Below are positions 53,467 through 62,552 of a stretch of 64,000 nucleotides of DNA, piece after piece. A model generated the notes under the pieces. It did no database searches. It was given only the letters and a program-made list of their open reading frames with translations, and was not told where the DNA came from. Location: assembly GCA_016711925.1 (NCBI GenBank), contig JADJSA010000002.1, positions 310,001 through 374,000 on the forward strand, read 5' to 3'. The position numbers were made by a program, and so were the translations under genes. Position 1 is the first letter of the stretch. The number at the start of each line of letters is the position of its first letter. This DNA comes from Candidatus Methylophosphatis haderslevensis. GTDB lineage: Bacteria; Pseudomonadota; Gammaproteobacteria; Burkholderiales; Rhodocyclaceae.

Positions 53467-53500
53467 ATTTTCAGATTTCGGCTCGCCCGCCCCAACGGCC

Positions 53501-53929
53501 ATGCTTCCAGTCTGGCGTTCGCGCCTGATCCGCCTGCTGCCCGCCTTGCTGGCGGCCGCTCTGCTGGCGTCCGGCTGCGCCTCGCCGCGGGCGCCGGTGA
53601 TCGCGACCGATCTCGATGCCGACCGGGTCATCGGCTTGCGGGTCGGCCAATCGCTTGTCATCACGCTGCCGGCCGATCGCGACAGCGGCCGGCAGTGGCA
53701 GCTCGAACAGCCGACGCTGCAGGCGCTGGCCCTCGACGGCCAACCGACGTACATGCGCGAGACGGTCGGCGGCAGCGCGGACAGCCAGACGGCCCAGTCG
53801 GGCAGCGAAACCTGGCGCTTCGTTGCAGTGCGCTCGGGGCGCGATGAATTGCACTTCGCCTACCGGCACCCGGACGATGGCCAGGCCCCGCCCGCCCGCG
53901 TCATCGGCTACAGCGTCAGCGCGCGGTGA
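53501..53929 (+). CDS. Chagasin-like (I42) cysteine protease inhibitor, lipoprotein
   Basis: A 142-residue protein. A signal peptide with lipobox LLASGC gives a lipid-anchored product. The mature domain has the I42-type pattern: LRVGQSLVITLPADRDSGRQ with the following Trp (equivalent of the NPTTGYxW loop), the MRETVGGSADSQTAQSG loop, and ETWRFVAVRSGRDELHFAYR. Chagasins inhibit papain-type cysteine peptidases. An in-frame ATG at 53462 lies inside a repeat copy and was not preferred. Nearby is a caspase-like protease gene, so a protective role is conceivable. Confidence 0.78.
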   Translation: MLPVWRSRLIRLLPALLAAALLASGCASPRAPVIATDLDADRVIGLRVGQSLVITLPADRDSGRQWQLEQPTLQALALDGQPTYMRETVGGSADSQTAQSGSETWRFVAVRSGRDELHFAYRHPDDGQAPPARVIGYSVSAR

Positions 53930-54083
53930 CGCGGGCCGGGAAAATCGCCCTTCCCGCGCTGCCTGCGCACGTTGCAGACTGCGCCGGTTGCCGTTGTCGC
54001 AACGGCGAACCGGCGGCATGGATCGTTGTCGAAACGGCCGCGCACCCCGCAATCAACCCCACCCAGTTCCAGGAGACAGTCGC

Positions 54084-55151
54084 ATGACGCATTTTCGCCC
54101 CGCCCCGCTTGCTGCCGGCCTGCTGGCCGCGACCCTGGCTTTCGCGGCCCCGGCCGGCGCCGACGGCGCCAGGGGCACCGCCTACGTGTCGAACCAGGAC
54201 GGCGATATCAGCGTCATCGACATCGCAAGCCTCGCGGTGGTCGGCACCATCGACGCCGAGGACAAGGCGCCGCGCGGCATCGGCATCACCGGCGACGGCA
54301 AGTTGCTGGTCACCGCCAACCGCGACGGCGGCGACATCTCGGTGATCGAGCGCGCCAGCGGCAAGGTGATCAGGCACATCAAGATCGGCAAGAACCCGGA
54401 GTTCGTGCGCATTCTCGGCGACCACGCGTTCATCTCGTTCGAGCCCAGCGCCAAGGGCGGCCCGCCGCCCAAGGGCGGCGCCAAGCCACCGGAGAAAGAC
54501 GACGACGGCGACCGCGAGCCGGCCAAGATCGCGGTGGTTGACCTCAGGCAGATGAAGCTGATCCGCCAGATCACCAGCGGGCCGGAGACCGAGGGCATCG
54601 AGTTCGCGCCCGATGGCAAACGCATGCTGGTCACCAACGAGGCGGACAACACCGTCACCCTGCACGACATCGGCAGCGGCAAGCTGGTGAAGACGGTATC
54701 GACCGAGAAGTACGGCAACCGCCCGCGCGGCATCAAGGTTTCGCCCGACGGCCGGCACTACGTCGTGTCGCTGGAGTACGGCGACAACTTCCTGGTGCTC
54801 GACGACAAGCTCAACCCGGTCAAGGCCGTGCCTACCGGCAAGACGCCTTACGGCATATCGTTCGATCGCGCCGGCGGGCGCCTGTTCGTCGCCGCATCGA
54901 AAGAGAAGAAGCTGCAGGTTTTCGACGCCAAGAGCTTCGAGAAGATCGCCGAAATGCCGACCGGCGATCGCTGCTGGCACTTCAGCTTCACGCCGGACGA
55001 TGCGCAGATCCTGCTGGCCTGCGGCCGATCGAATGACATTCACGTGTTCGACGCGCAGACCTACGCGCCGATCAAGCGCATCACCGGGAAGAACCTGCCG
55101 TGGGGCGTGGTCACCTACCCGAAGTCGATGGGCAGCCTCGACCGCCCGTAG
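54084..55151 (+). CDS. YVTN-family beta-propeller protein (second)
   Basis: A 355-residue exported propeller: the signal peptide runs from MTHFRPAPLAAGLLAATLAF to PAGADG. Blades follow, such as AYVSNQDGDISVIDIAS and LVTNEADNTVTLHDIG. An inserted charged Gly/Pro/Lys loop (GGPPPKGGAKPPEKDDDGDR) lies near residue 130. The ending NLPWGVVTYPKS resembles the closing blade of PQQ-associated propellers (TIGR03866-like). AGGAGA precedes the ATG. About 155 bases separate it from the chagasin-like gene. Confidence 0.82.
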   Translation: MTHFRPAPLAAGLLAATLAFAAPAGADGARGTAYVSNQDGDISVIDIASLAVVGTIDAEDKAPRGIGITGDGKLLVTANRDGGDISVIERASGKVIRHIKIGKNPEFVRILGDHAFISFEPSAKGGPPPKGGAKPPEKDDDGDREPAKIAVVDLRQMKLIRQITSGPETEGIEFAPDGKRMLVTNEADNTVTLHDIGSGKLVKTVSTEKYGNRPRGIKVSPDGRHYVVSLEYGDNFLVLDDKLNPVKAVPTGKTPYGISFDRAGGRLFVAASKEKKLQVFDAKSFEKIAEMPTGDRCWHFSFTPDDAQILLACGRSNDIHVFDAQTYAPIKRITGKNLPWGVVTYPKSMGSLDRP

Positions 55152-55182
55152 TGCGACAGCCGCTACGCTCGCCGCGCACGCG

Positions 55183-55839
55183 ATGCCCGGCCGCTTGAGC
55201 GACGCCGACCTGGCGGCGATCAGCGCCTCCACGCTCGGCCACTACGAGCAGCGCGCGGCCGACTTCTGGGCCGGCACGCGCGGGCACGATGTCAGCCAGA
55301 ACATCGCCGCGCTGCTGCGCCACATCGCCGCCGTGCCGGCCGTATCGCCACCGTACACCTTGCTCGATTTTGGCTGCGGGCCGGGACGCGACTTGGCCGC
55401 TTTCGCCGCGCTCGGCCATGTCGCGATCGGCCTCGAAGGCGCGGCAAGCATGGCCGCGCTGGCACGCCGGCACAGCGGCTGCGAAGTATGGCAACAGGAT
55501 TTTCTGCGGCTGCACCTGCCGGCCGGACACTTCGACGGCGTGTTCGCCAACGCTTCGCTGTTCCATGTGCCGGGACAGGCGCTGCCCGGCGTGCTGCGCG
55601 CGCTGCATGCCACGCTCAAGCCGGCCGGCGTGCTGTTCAGTTCGAATCCGCGCGGCAACAATCAGGAAGGCTGGAACGACGCGCGCTATGGTGCTTATCA
55701 CGATCTCGCGGCGTGGCGCGGCTATCTGAGCGAGGCCGGCTTCGTCGAACTCGAACACTACTACCGCCCGCCCGGCCTGCCGCGCGCGCAGCAGCCGTGG
55801 CTGGCCAGCCTCTGGCGCAAGGCGGAGCCGGCAGCGTAG
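55183..55839 (+). CDS. Class I SAM-dependent methyltransferase
   Basis: A 218-residue methyltransferase. SAM-binding motif I is LLDFGCGPGRDLAAF, acidic motif II is IGLEGAASM, and FDGVFANASLFHVPG is the post-II region typical of UbiE/SmtA-like enzymes. The substrate is unknown. Translation from the ATG at 55183 gives MPGRLSDADL. It is 31 bases after the propeller gene and may belong to the same transcript; its stop abuts the convergent DUF2189 gene. Confidence 0.85.
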   Translation: MPGRLSDADLAAISASTLGHYEQRAADFWAGTRGHDVSQNIAALLRHIAAVPAVSPPYTLLDFGCGPGRDLAAFAALGHVAIGLEGAASMAALARRHSGCEVWQQDFLRLHLPAGHFDGVFANASLFHVPGQALPGVLRALHATLKPAGVLFSSNPRGNNQEGWNDARYGAYHDLAAWRGYLSEAGFVELEHYYRPPGLPRAQQPWLASLWRKAEPAA

Positions 55840-56580
55840 TCAGCCCCGCTCGACCCCGCGCGCAAACACCCGGCCGTGGAGCGCCTCGCTGGCGTAGGCG
55901 AGCAGCGGAAACGCCACCACGAACAGCGGCAGCAGCAGTATGCTGAGGATCATCGTCGCGGCGAGCAGCAGCGCCCACAGCATGAGCACCGGGAAGTTGC
56001 CGAACACCGCGCGCACGCTCGCCACCACCGCCGGCACCAGCCCGGCGCGGCGCTCGCACAGCAGCGGCACCGAGAAAGCCGTGACCGCGTAGATGATGAA
56101 TGCCAGCAGCGCACCCATCGGCGCGCTCCAGCCGAGGAAGCGGCCCATTGCGCCGCCGCCTGCCTCGCTCGCCTTGGCGCCGATCATGAAGCTGTAGAGA
56201 ATGCCGGCGTCGGTGAGCCAGATCATCAGCAGCAGCGCGCACACCAGCGCCAGCCCCCACAACTGGCGCGGCGCCTCGCGAAACCCTGCCAGCAGGTCGC
56301 GCCAGCCGGGTACGCCGCCGGCGCGCAGCACCCGCGCGAGGCGAAAGTAGCCGGCCAGCAGGGCCGGCCCGACCAGCATGAAGCCGCCGGCCGCGGTAAT
56401 CATCAGCGGCATCAGGTCGGCGCGCCACAGCAGCAGCGCCGCCAGCAGCGCGACCGCCGCAAACAGCGCGGAAAAACCCAGGCTGACGCGCGGCGTGGCC
56501 CGCAGCACGCGCGCACCGTCGTGCAGCGACGCGGCAATGGCCGACAGCGGCAAACCTGCGACAGGAACGGGTGCGGGCAT
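55840..56580 (-). CDS. DUF2189 family membrane protein
   Basis: A 246-residue integral membrane protein with about six hydrophobic segments. It matches the DUF2189 (BPSS1780-like) pattern: helix pair near residues 38-75, FRLARVLRAGGVPGWRDLLA, then PFSVPLL-type AFSVPLLCERRAGLVPAVVA and NFPVLMLWALLLA. Function unknown. It overlaps nothing but its stop shares the TAGTCA junction with the methyltransferase. Confidence 0.82.
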   Translation of the reverse strand: MPAPVPVAGLPLSAIAASLHDGARVLRATPRVSLGFSALFAAVALLAALLLWRADLMPLMITAAGGFMLVGPALLAGYFRLARVLRAGGVPGWRDLLAGFREAPRQLWGLALVCALLLMIWLTDAGILYSFMIGAKASEAGGGAMGRFLGWSAPMGALLAFIIYAVTAFSVPLLCERRAGLVPAVVASVRAVFGNFPVLMLWALLLAATMILSILLLPLFVVAFPLLAYASEALHGRVFARGVERG

Positions 56581-56694
56581 CGATCGCCTCCGGGGCGCTG
56601 CGGGAATCGCCCGATGCTAGTCGCAAGGGTTCGACGAAAAAACGATGTAGATCAATTTTTTCGCGGCGCTGCGGGACCGGCGCCGGCGCGGGTT

Positions 56695-57690
56695 TCAGCG
56701 GAAGAACTTTTCCCCGACGTACCAGGCGCAGGCCGAGATAAAGGCCGAGCAGGGGATGGTGAGTATCCAGGCCCAGACGATGCCGCCGGCCACCCCCCAG
56801 CGCACTGCGGAGAGCTTTTGCGCCGACCCGACGCCGACGATCGCGCCGGTAATCGTGTGGGTGGTCGACACCGGTATGCCGAGCCCGGTGGCGAGGAACA
56901 GCGTGATCGCCCCGCCGGTCTCGGCGCAGAAGCCGCCGACCGGCTTCAGCTTGGTGATCTTCTGGCCCATGGTCTTGACGATGCGCCAGCCGCCGAACAG
57001 CGTGCCCAGGCCCATCGCCGCCTGGCAGGAGATCACCACCCAGAACGGCAGCGCCTCGCCCTCTTTGAGCGTACCGGCGGCCAGCAGCAGCATCCAGATT
57101 ATGCCCATGGTCTTTTGCGCGTCGTTGCCGCCGTGGCCCAGGCTGTAGAGCGAGGCCGACACCAGTTGCAGACGGCGGAACCAGCGGTCCACCCGGCGCG
57201 GCGTGGCGCGCCGGGCGATCCATGACACCGCAATCATCATCGTGATGCCGAGCACGAAACCGAGCAGCGGCGACAGCAGAATGGCGGCAATGATCTTGCC
57301 GAAGCCGGCCGAGATCAGCGCGTCGACCCCACCCTTGGCCACCGCCGCGCCGCCCAGCGCGCCGATCAGCGCATGCGACGACGACGACGGAATGCCGTAG
57401 TACCAGGTGATGACGTTCCAGGCGATGGCGCCGATCAGCGCGCCGAACACCACGAAGTGGTCGACGACCTGCGGGTCGATCACGCCCTTGCCGATGGTGC
57501 CGGCGACATGCAGGCCGAAGAACAGGAAGGCGATGAAGTTGAAGAACGCCGCCCAGGCCACGGCGAACTGCGGCCGCAGCACGCCGGTCGAAACGATGGT
57601 GGCGATCGAATTGGCCGCATCGTGGAAGCCGTTCATGAAATCGAAGGCGAGCGCGAGCGCCACCAGCACGACCAGTATCTCGAACGTCAT
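56695..57690 (-). CDS. pit: Inorganic phosphate transporter, Pit family
   Basis: A 331-residue low-affinity phosphate/metal-phosphate symporter. Both PD001131-type signature halves are present: DFMNGFHDAANSIATIVSTG at residues 17-36 and SLGHGGNDAQKTMGIIW near 185. SSSSHALIGALGG and GIPVSTTHTITGAIVGVG are also typical, and about ten helices are visible. It is cotranscribed with the upstream DUF47 regulator gene (17-base gap), the standard pairing. Confidence 0.93.
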   Translation of the reverse strand: MTFEILVVLVALALAFDFMNGFHDAANSIATIVSTGVLRPQFAVAWAAFFNFIAFLFFGLHVAGTIGKGVIDPQVVDHFVVFGALIGAIAWNVITWYYGIPSSSSHALIGALGGAAVAKGGVDALISAGFGKIIAAILLSPLLGFVLGITMMIAVSWIARRATPRRVDRWFRRLQLVSASLYSLGHGGNDAQKTMGIIWMLLLAAGTLKEGEALPFWVVISCQAAMGLGTLFGGWRIVKTMGQKITKLKPVGGFCAETGGAITLFLATGLGIPVSTTHTITGAIVGVGSAQKLSAVRWGVAGGIVWAWILTIPCSAFISACAWYVGEKFFR

Positions 57691-57707
57691 GGCAGGAAGT
57701 CCTGGTT

Positions 57708-58334
57708 CTAGGCGTTTTCGAGCACGATGCCTTCGAGGATGTTCGCCACGTTGTCGCAGCGATCGGTGACTTCCTCGAGCAGGTCATAGACGGCGCGCAG
57801 CTTCATCACCTGCTTGACGTCCGGCTCGTCGCGGAACAGTTTGGCCATCGCCTTGCGATAGACGCGGTCGGCGTCGGACTCGATGCGGTCGATTTCCTTG
57901 CAGATGTCGAGAATCGCCTTGGCATTCTCCATGCTGTGCAGAAGTTCGACCGCCGCCTTGGTGCGCCCGACCGACTTGACGCAGAGTTCGGACATGGCCA
58001 CCGCCTCGGGCGTCACGCTGCGGATGTCGTAGAGGAGCACGGTTTGCGCGACATCCTCGATCAGATCGAGAATGTCGTCGAGCTTGGTGATGAGCTGGTG
58101 GACGTCGTCGCGATCGATCGGCGTGATGAAGGTCTTGTGCAGCAGCTCGACCGTGGCATGGGTGATCTTGTCGCCCTCCTTCTCGATCGATTCGATCTGG
58201 AACACGCGCCGTTCGAGGTCGTCGAACGAGACCAGCAGATTTTGCAGTTCGCGGCTGCCGCGCAGCATGCATTCGCACAGCGCGACGAAGTTGTCGAAGA
58301 AGCGGCCCTCGCGGGGCATCAGGCGACCGAACAT
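57708..58334 (-). CDS. DUF47/PhoU-like regulator of Pit
   Basis: A 208-residue helical protein of the DUF47 (TIGR00153) family. It starts MFGRLMPREGRFFDNF and contains FQIESIEKEGDKITHATVEL, ITPIDRDDVHQLITKLDDIL and DICKEIDRIESDADRVYRKA, the two PhoU-like ExxxD metal-binding repeats. It ends EVTDRCDNVANILEGIVLEN. It is thought to modulate the neighbouring Pit transporter. First gene of the two-gene operon. Confidence 0.93.
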   Translation of the reverse strand: MFGRLMPREGRFFDNFVALCECMLRGSRELQNLLVSFDDLERRVFQIESIEKEGDKITHATVELLHKTFITPIDRDDVHQLITKLDDILDLIEDVAQTVLLYDIRSVTPEAVAMSELCVKSVGRTKAAVELLHSMENAKAILDICKEIDRIESDADRVYRKAMAKLFRDEPDVKQVMKLRAVYDLLEEVTDRCDNVANILEGIVLENA

Positions 58335-58492
58335 GGCGTACTCGACTGTGATTGCCTGCACCGTGCGGCGCAGGCCGGTGCCGGCGGTCCCGGAGGAATG
58401 TACCGGCTGAAATAATTCTGCAATCGAATTGTAACGGTTCGCGCGCCGGCGTGCAGCGCAGGTTCGTTCGCTCGCCGCGGCCAAGGAGGAAC

Positions 58493-58906
58493 ATGCTCGA
58501 ACGCATCTTGCGCAGCAAGGTCATCACGCTGGCATTGCTGGCCGCGTGTGCCGCCGCGGCGCAACAGGCTGGCCAACCCGCTACCCGCGGTGTCACCGGC
58601 AAGCCGCTCACCACGCTGGAATTCGCCGACGACCTGCCCAACCTGGCCGGCCAGGCGATGCGCATGCGCCGGGTGGAGATCGCACCGGGCGGGGGCGTCG
58701 ACACGCACAGCCACCGCGGCCGGCCCGCCGTGCTGTACATCGTCACCGGAAGCATCGTCGAGCGGCGTGGCGGCGCACAGCGCACCTACTCGGCCGGCGA
58801 CAGCTATGCGATCGGCGGCGACACCACGCATGCGATCGACAACCCCGGTGCGGCGCCGGCGATCTACATCGAGGTGGATATCGTGCCGGTCGCCGCGGCA
58901 CGCTGA
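58493..58906 (+). CDS. Exported cupin-domain protein
   Basis: A 137-residue protein with a hydrophobic start (MLERILRSKVITLALLAACA) that could be a signal peptide or a lipobox-like LAAC. A single cupin domain follows: APGGGVDTHSHRGRPAVLYI with the metal-ligand histidines, and YSAGDSYAIGGDTTHAIDN for the second motif. It has a very good AAGGAGGA ribosome-binding site seven bases before ATG. Enzymatic or binding role not defined. Divergent from the pit operon. Confidence 0.85.
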   Translation: MLERILRSKVITLALLAACAAAAQQAGQPATRGVTGKPLTTLEFADDLPNLAGQAMRMRRVEIAPGGGVDTHSHRGRPAVLYIVTGSIVERRGGAQRTYSAGDSYAIGGDTTHAIDNPGAAPAIYIEVDIVPVAAAR

Positions 58907-58924
58907 GGCGCCCGGCGCGACCGG

Positions 58925-59269
58925 TCAGCCCAGGGCGAGAAGTTCGACCTCGAACACCAGCGTGGCGTTGGGCGGAATCACTCCGCCGGCGCCGCGCGCG
59001 CCGTAGCCCAGGTCGGGCGGAATGGTGAGCTTGCGCACGCCGCCAACCTGCATGCCGGCAACGCCTTCGTCCCAGCCGCGTATCACACGGCCGGCACCGA
59101 GCGGAAAGCTGAACGGATCGTCACGGTCTCTGCTCGAATCGAACTTGCTGCCATCAGTGAGCCGGCCGGTGTAATGCACGGTGACGTGCATGCCGGCGGC
59201 CGCCGTTTCGCCGATGCCGACGCTGATGTCTTCATAGACCAGCCCGCTGGCCGTGGTGACTTCGCCCAT
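58925..59269 (-). CDS. FKBP-type peptidyl-prolyl isomerase
   Basis: A 114-residue single-domain FKBP: GMHVTVHYTGRLTDGSKFDS, DPFSFPLGAGRVIRGWDEGV, GMQVGGVRKLTIPPDLGYGA and the ending IPPNATLVFEVELLAL. All family active-site aromatic residues (Tyr, Phe, Trp in GWDEG) are present. The ATG at 59269 is preceded by GGGAG; longer in-frame starts are less likely. Cytoplasmic. Confidence 0.94.
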   Translation of the reverse strand: MGEVTTASGLVYEDISVGIGETAAAGMHVTVHYTGRLTDGSKFDSSRDRDDPFSFPLGAGRVIRGWDEGVAGMQVGGVRKLTIPPDLGYGARGAGGVIPPNATLVFEVELLALG

Positions 59270-59315
59270 CGCTCGCTCCCGCTCGAAAAACGCCAGATGA
59301 TACGCGATCCGGCGA

Positions 59316-59927
59316 TCACGCATCCTCCACCAGCGCGGCGAACTTGTGGCGGAACTTGGCCAGCTTGGGCGCCACGACGAACTGGCAGTACGGCTGCCCG
59401 GCGTTGGCGCCGTAGTAGCGCTGATGGTAGTCCTCCGCCATGTAGAAGGTCGTGGCCGGCTCGAGCGCGGTGACGATGCGTCCGGAAAACACCCGATCTG
59501 CCTCCATCTCGGCGATCAGCGCCTGCGCCGTGGCGCGCTGCACCGGCGTGTGGTGAAAGATCACCGAGCGGTACTGGGTGCCGCTATCGTTGCCCTGGCA
59601 GTCGAGGGTGGTCGGGTCGTGCACCGTGAAGAACACTTCGAGAATGTCGCGATAACTCAGCTGCGCCGGATCGAAAGTGATGCGCACCACCTCGACATGC
59701 CCGGTGTCGCCGCCGCAGATCTGCTTGTAGGTCGGGTTCGGCAGGTGCCCTCCGCTGTAGCCGGACTCGGCCGCGATCACCCCGCGCATGCGGCTGTAAA
59801 CGGCCTCGATGCACCAGAAACAGCCGCCGCCCAGGGTTGCGACTTCGGTTGCCGCGGCGTGGCCCGGCTTGCTCGCCGCGCCGCCGTTTGCCGTCGATTC
59901 ATTCACTTGAGACTCCTTTCGCGCCAT
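59316..59927 (-). CDS. msrA: Peptide methionine (S)-S-oxide reductase MsrA (second, non-lipoprotein)
   Basis: A 203-residue MsrA without signal peptide (MARKESQVNESTAN), so cytoplasmic. Catalytic motif GGGCFWCIEAVYSRMRGV near residue 36, ESGYSGGHLPNPTYKQICGG, GTQYRSVIFHH and the C-terminal cysteine in AGQPYCQFVVAPKLAK used for disulfide recycling. A separate lipoprotein MsrA is at 339-1040. It lies close to the FKBP gene on the same strand and may be cotranscribed with it. Confidence 0.95.
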   Translation of the reverse strand: MARKESQVNESTANGGAASKPGHAAATEVATLGGGCFWCIEAVYSRMRGVIAAESGYSGGHLPNPTYKQICGGDTGHVEVVRITFDPAQLSYRDILEVFFTVHDPTTLDCQGNDSGTQYRSVIFHHTPVQRATAQALIAEMEADRVFSGRIVTALEPATTFYMAEDYHQRYYGANAGQPYCQFVVAPKLAKFRHKFAALVEDA

Positions 59928-60032
59928 ATCGGCATTTGCAGGATTGTTGATCCGGAGCAAGTTGCGCCGCCCGGCAAAACGCATAGACTGCCCTATCGAC
60001 AGGACGGATGTGCGCAAAGTTGCACAAATTCG

Positions 60033-61451
60033 ATGGGCCAGGAAATCGCCGAGACGCTTTTCAGCCAGGACGACTTCGCCTGCTTCGGCCGGCACCTGGT
60101 CGATGAAACCGGCCGCGCCCGCCAGGCCTTTGCCGACGGCCAGTTCGCCGATGACGGCCGGGTCGCCGGTTTCGAACTCGAAGCCTGGCTGATCGACCGC
60201 AACTTCTTTCCGGTCGGCTGCAACCAGGCATTCCTGGCGCGCCTGAACGACCCGCTGGTGGTGCCGGAACTGTCGCGCTTCAACATCGAACTCAACGGCA
60301 CGCCGCAGGCGCTGCACGGCCACGCGCTGTCGCGCCTCGAGGATGAACTGGCCGCCACCTGGGGCCGCTGTCAGCGCACCGCGCACGAGGAAGAAGCGAC
60401 CGTGATCGCCATCGGCACCCTGCCGACCCTGCGCGAAGCCGACCTGACGCTGGCCAGCATGTCGCCGCTCAAGCGCTACGCCGCGCTCAACCGCCAGGTG
60501 CTCGAGGCGCGCGGCGGTCGCCCGCTGACGCTCGACATCGACGGCGCCGAGCGGCTGCGCACCAGCCACGAAGACGTGATGCTCGAAGCGGCGACCACCT
60601 CCTTTCAGGTCCATCTGCAGGTGCCGGCGCGCGAGGCGGCGCGCTACCTGAACGCGTCGATGGTGCTGTCGGCCCCGCTGGTGGCGCTGGCCGCCAACTC
60701 GCCGTTCCTGTTCCAGCGCACGCTCTGGCATGAAACACGCATTCCGCTGTTCGAGCAGGCGGTGGACTGCGGCGACGCCGGGCATCCCGAACACCGCCGC
60801 GTCACCTTCGGTTCGGGCTACGTCGCCGACCCGACGCAGTGCTTCGCCGAAAACCTCGCCCGCTACCCGGTGCTGCTGCCGCTGCAATCGGATGCGCCGC
60901 CGCATCACTACGCCCACCTGCGCCTGCACAACGGCACCATCTGGCGCTGGAACCGCATGCTGATCGGGTTCGACGCCGAAGGTGCGCCGCATCTGCGGAT
61001 CGAACAGCGCGTGATGCCGGCCGGGCCGAGCATCGTCGACATGATCGCCAACGCCGCGTTCTACTACGGCGTGGTGCGCAGGCTCGCCAGCCAGCCTGTG
61101 CCGCCGGAGGCGACGTTGCCCTTCGCGGCCGCGCGGGAGAACTTCTACCGCGCCGCGCGCGACGGACTGAACGCGCCGGTCGAGTGGCAGGACGGCCGCC
61201 ACGGCACGATCGGCGATCTGCTGGAACGCGAACTGCTGCCGCTGGCCGCCGCGGGGCTGGCGGAACTGGACATCGCGCGCGAAGACATCGAGCGCTACCT
61301 CGACGTGATCGCGGTGCGGCTGCGCACCCGCAGCAACGGCGCCGCCTGGCAGCTCGGGCACCATGCCCGGCACCGCGATTTCTTCCGCCTCACCGCCGAT
61401 TATCTCGAGCACCAGCGCAGCGGCATGGCGGTGCACGAATGGCCGGCCTAG
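60033..61451 (+). CDS. Glutamate-cysteine ligase-like (GCS2 family) amidoligase
   Basis: A 472-residue protein of the GCS2/carboxylate-amine ligase superfamily. Visible features are GFELEAWLIDRNFFPVG (metal-binding Glu pair), SRFNIELNGTPQALHG, a TSFQVHLQVPAREAARYLNA core segment and RWNRMLIGFDAEGAPHLRIE with the catalytic basic residues. It is probably not the primary glutathione enzyme but a diverged amide-bond-forming ligase; GCS2 members paired with M14 deacylases are known as predicted peptide-modification cassettes. The next gene, 28 bases downstream, is exactly such an M14 protein. Confidence 0.82.
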   Translation: MGQEIAETLFSQDDFACFGRHLVDETGRARQAFADGQFADDGRVAGFELEAWLIDRNFFPVGCNQAFLARLNDPLVVPELSRFNIELNGTPQALHGHALSRLEDELAATWGRCQRTAHEEEATVIAIGTLPTLREADLTLASMSPLKRYAALNRQVLEARGGRPLTLDIDGAERLRTSHEDVMLEAATTSFQVHLQVPAREAARYLNASMVLSAPLVALAANSPFLFQRTLWHETRIPLFEQAVDCGDAGHPEHRRVTFGSGYVADPTQCFAENLARYPVLLPLQSDAPPHHYAHLRLHNGTIWRWNRMLIGFDAEGAPHLRIEQRVMPAGPSIVDMIANAAFYYGVVRRLASQPVPPEATLPFAAARENFYRAARDGLNAPVEWQDGRHGTIGDLLERELLPLAAAGLAELDIAREDIERYLDVIAVRLRTRSNGAAWQLGHHARHRDFFRLTADYLEHQRSGMAVHEWPA

Positions 61452-61479
61452 CCGCCCCGACCGCCCCGCGACAGGCCAG

Positions 61480-62523
61480 ATGCTGACCCGACTCGACCGC
61501 CTGCCCGACGGCCTGCTGGAGACCCCGGCGCGCGAGCTGCACCGCCTGCTCGACAGCCCGACCCTGATCCACCTGCCGGGCCGGCACACGCCGGAACTGT
61601 TCGTCTCGCTGCTGCTCCACGGCAATGAAGACACCGGCCTGATGGCGCTGCAGGCTGTCCTCCGCGCCCATGCCGGTCGGGTACTGCCGCGGGCGATGTC
61701 GATCCTGATCGGCAACGTTGCGGCCGCGCGCGCCGGCCTGCGCCGGCTCGACCAGCAGCCCGACTACAACCGCGTCTGGCCCGGCAGCGCGCTGCACGCC
61801 GCCACGCCGGAACACGCGGCGATGGGCGAAGTGCGCGACATCATGGCGGCACGCGGCGTGTTCGCCAGCATCGACATCCACAACAACACCGGCCTCAATC
61901 CGCACTATGGCGTGCTGGCGCGGCTCGACCCGGCCAGCCTGCACCTGGCGCTGCTGTTCTCGCGCACCGTGGTGTGGTTTCGCGGCGCGGCCGGCTCGCA
62001 GACCGCGGCCTTCGCCCCGCTCTGCCCGTCGCTGGCGGTAGAATGCGGCAAGCCCGGCAACCCGGCGAGCGAGGCGCATGCCGCCGGCTTTCTCGACGGC
62101 TGTCTGCACCTGGCCGGATTTCCCGCCCACGGCGTGCGCGAGCATGACATCGACCTGTATCACACGGTGGCCACGGTCAGGGTGCCCGACGGCGTGAGCT
62201 TCGGTTTCGGCAATGCGCAGGCCGACATCGATTTCGACCCGCGGCTCGACCACATGAACTTCCGCGAACTCGATGCCGGCACGCCGTTCGGCCACACCCG
62301 CCACGCACGGCCGCTCGACGTGCGCGACGAAGCCGGCAACGATGTCGGCGCCGCCTACTTCGCCGTCGATGATGGCATCCTGCGCCTGCGCGCCCGCGCC
62401 ATGCCGGCGATGCTCACACTCGACGCCCGCGCGGTGCGGCAGGACTGCCTATGCTACCTGATGGAGCGTGTGCCGTTTGCGCTGGCGGGCCAAGCCGCTG
62501 CCCACCTGTCGACGCCGGCCTGA
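61480..62523 (+). CDS. M14-family zinc carboxypeptidase/deacylase (AstE/aspartoacylase type)
   Basis: A 347-residue protein with the succinylglutamate desuccinylase/aspartoacylase pattern: LLLHGNEDTGLMAL (zinc His and Glu near residue 48), QPDYNRVWPG with the substrate-binding Asn-Arg, and FASIDIHNNTGLNPHYGVL with the third zinc His. CPSLAVECGKPGNPASEAHA carries the catalytic Glu. The C-terminal 110 residues form a beta-rich cap. It forms a two-gene unit with the GCS2-like ligase, suggesting synthesis and hydrolysis, or processing, of a gamma-glutamyl or N-acyl amide. Substrate unknown. Confidence 0.83.
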   Translation: MLTRLDRLPDGLLETPARELHRLLDSPTLIHLPGRHTPELFVSLLLHGNEDTGLMALQAVLRAHAGRVLPRAMSILIGNVAAARAGLRRLDQQPDYNRVWPGSALHAATPEHAAMGEVRDIMAARGVFASIDIHNNTGLNPHYGVLARLDPASLHLALLFSRTVVWFRGAAGSQTAAFAPLCPSLAVECGKPGNPASEAHAAGFLDGCLHLAGFPAHGVREHDIDLYHTVATVRVPDGVSFGFGNAQADIDFDPRLDHMNFRELDAGTPFGHTRHARPLDVRDEAGNDVGAAYFAVDDGILRLRARAMPAMLTLDARAVRQDCLCYLMERVPFALAGQAAAHLSTPA

Positions 62524-62552
62524 GCACACACGGCGGCGCCCGTGCATCGGCC

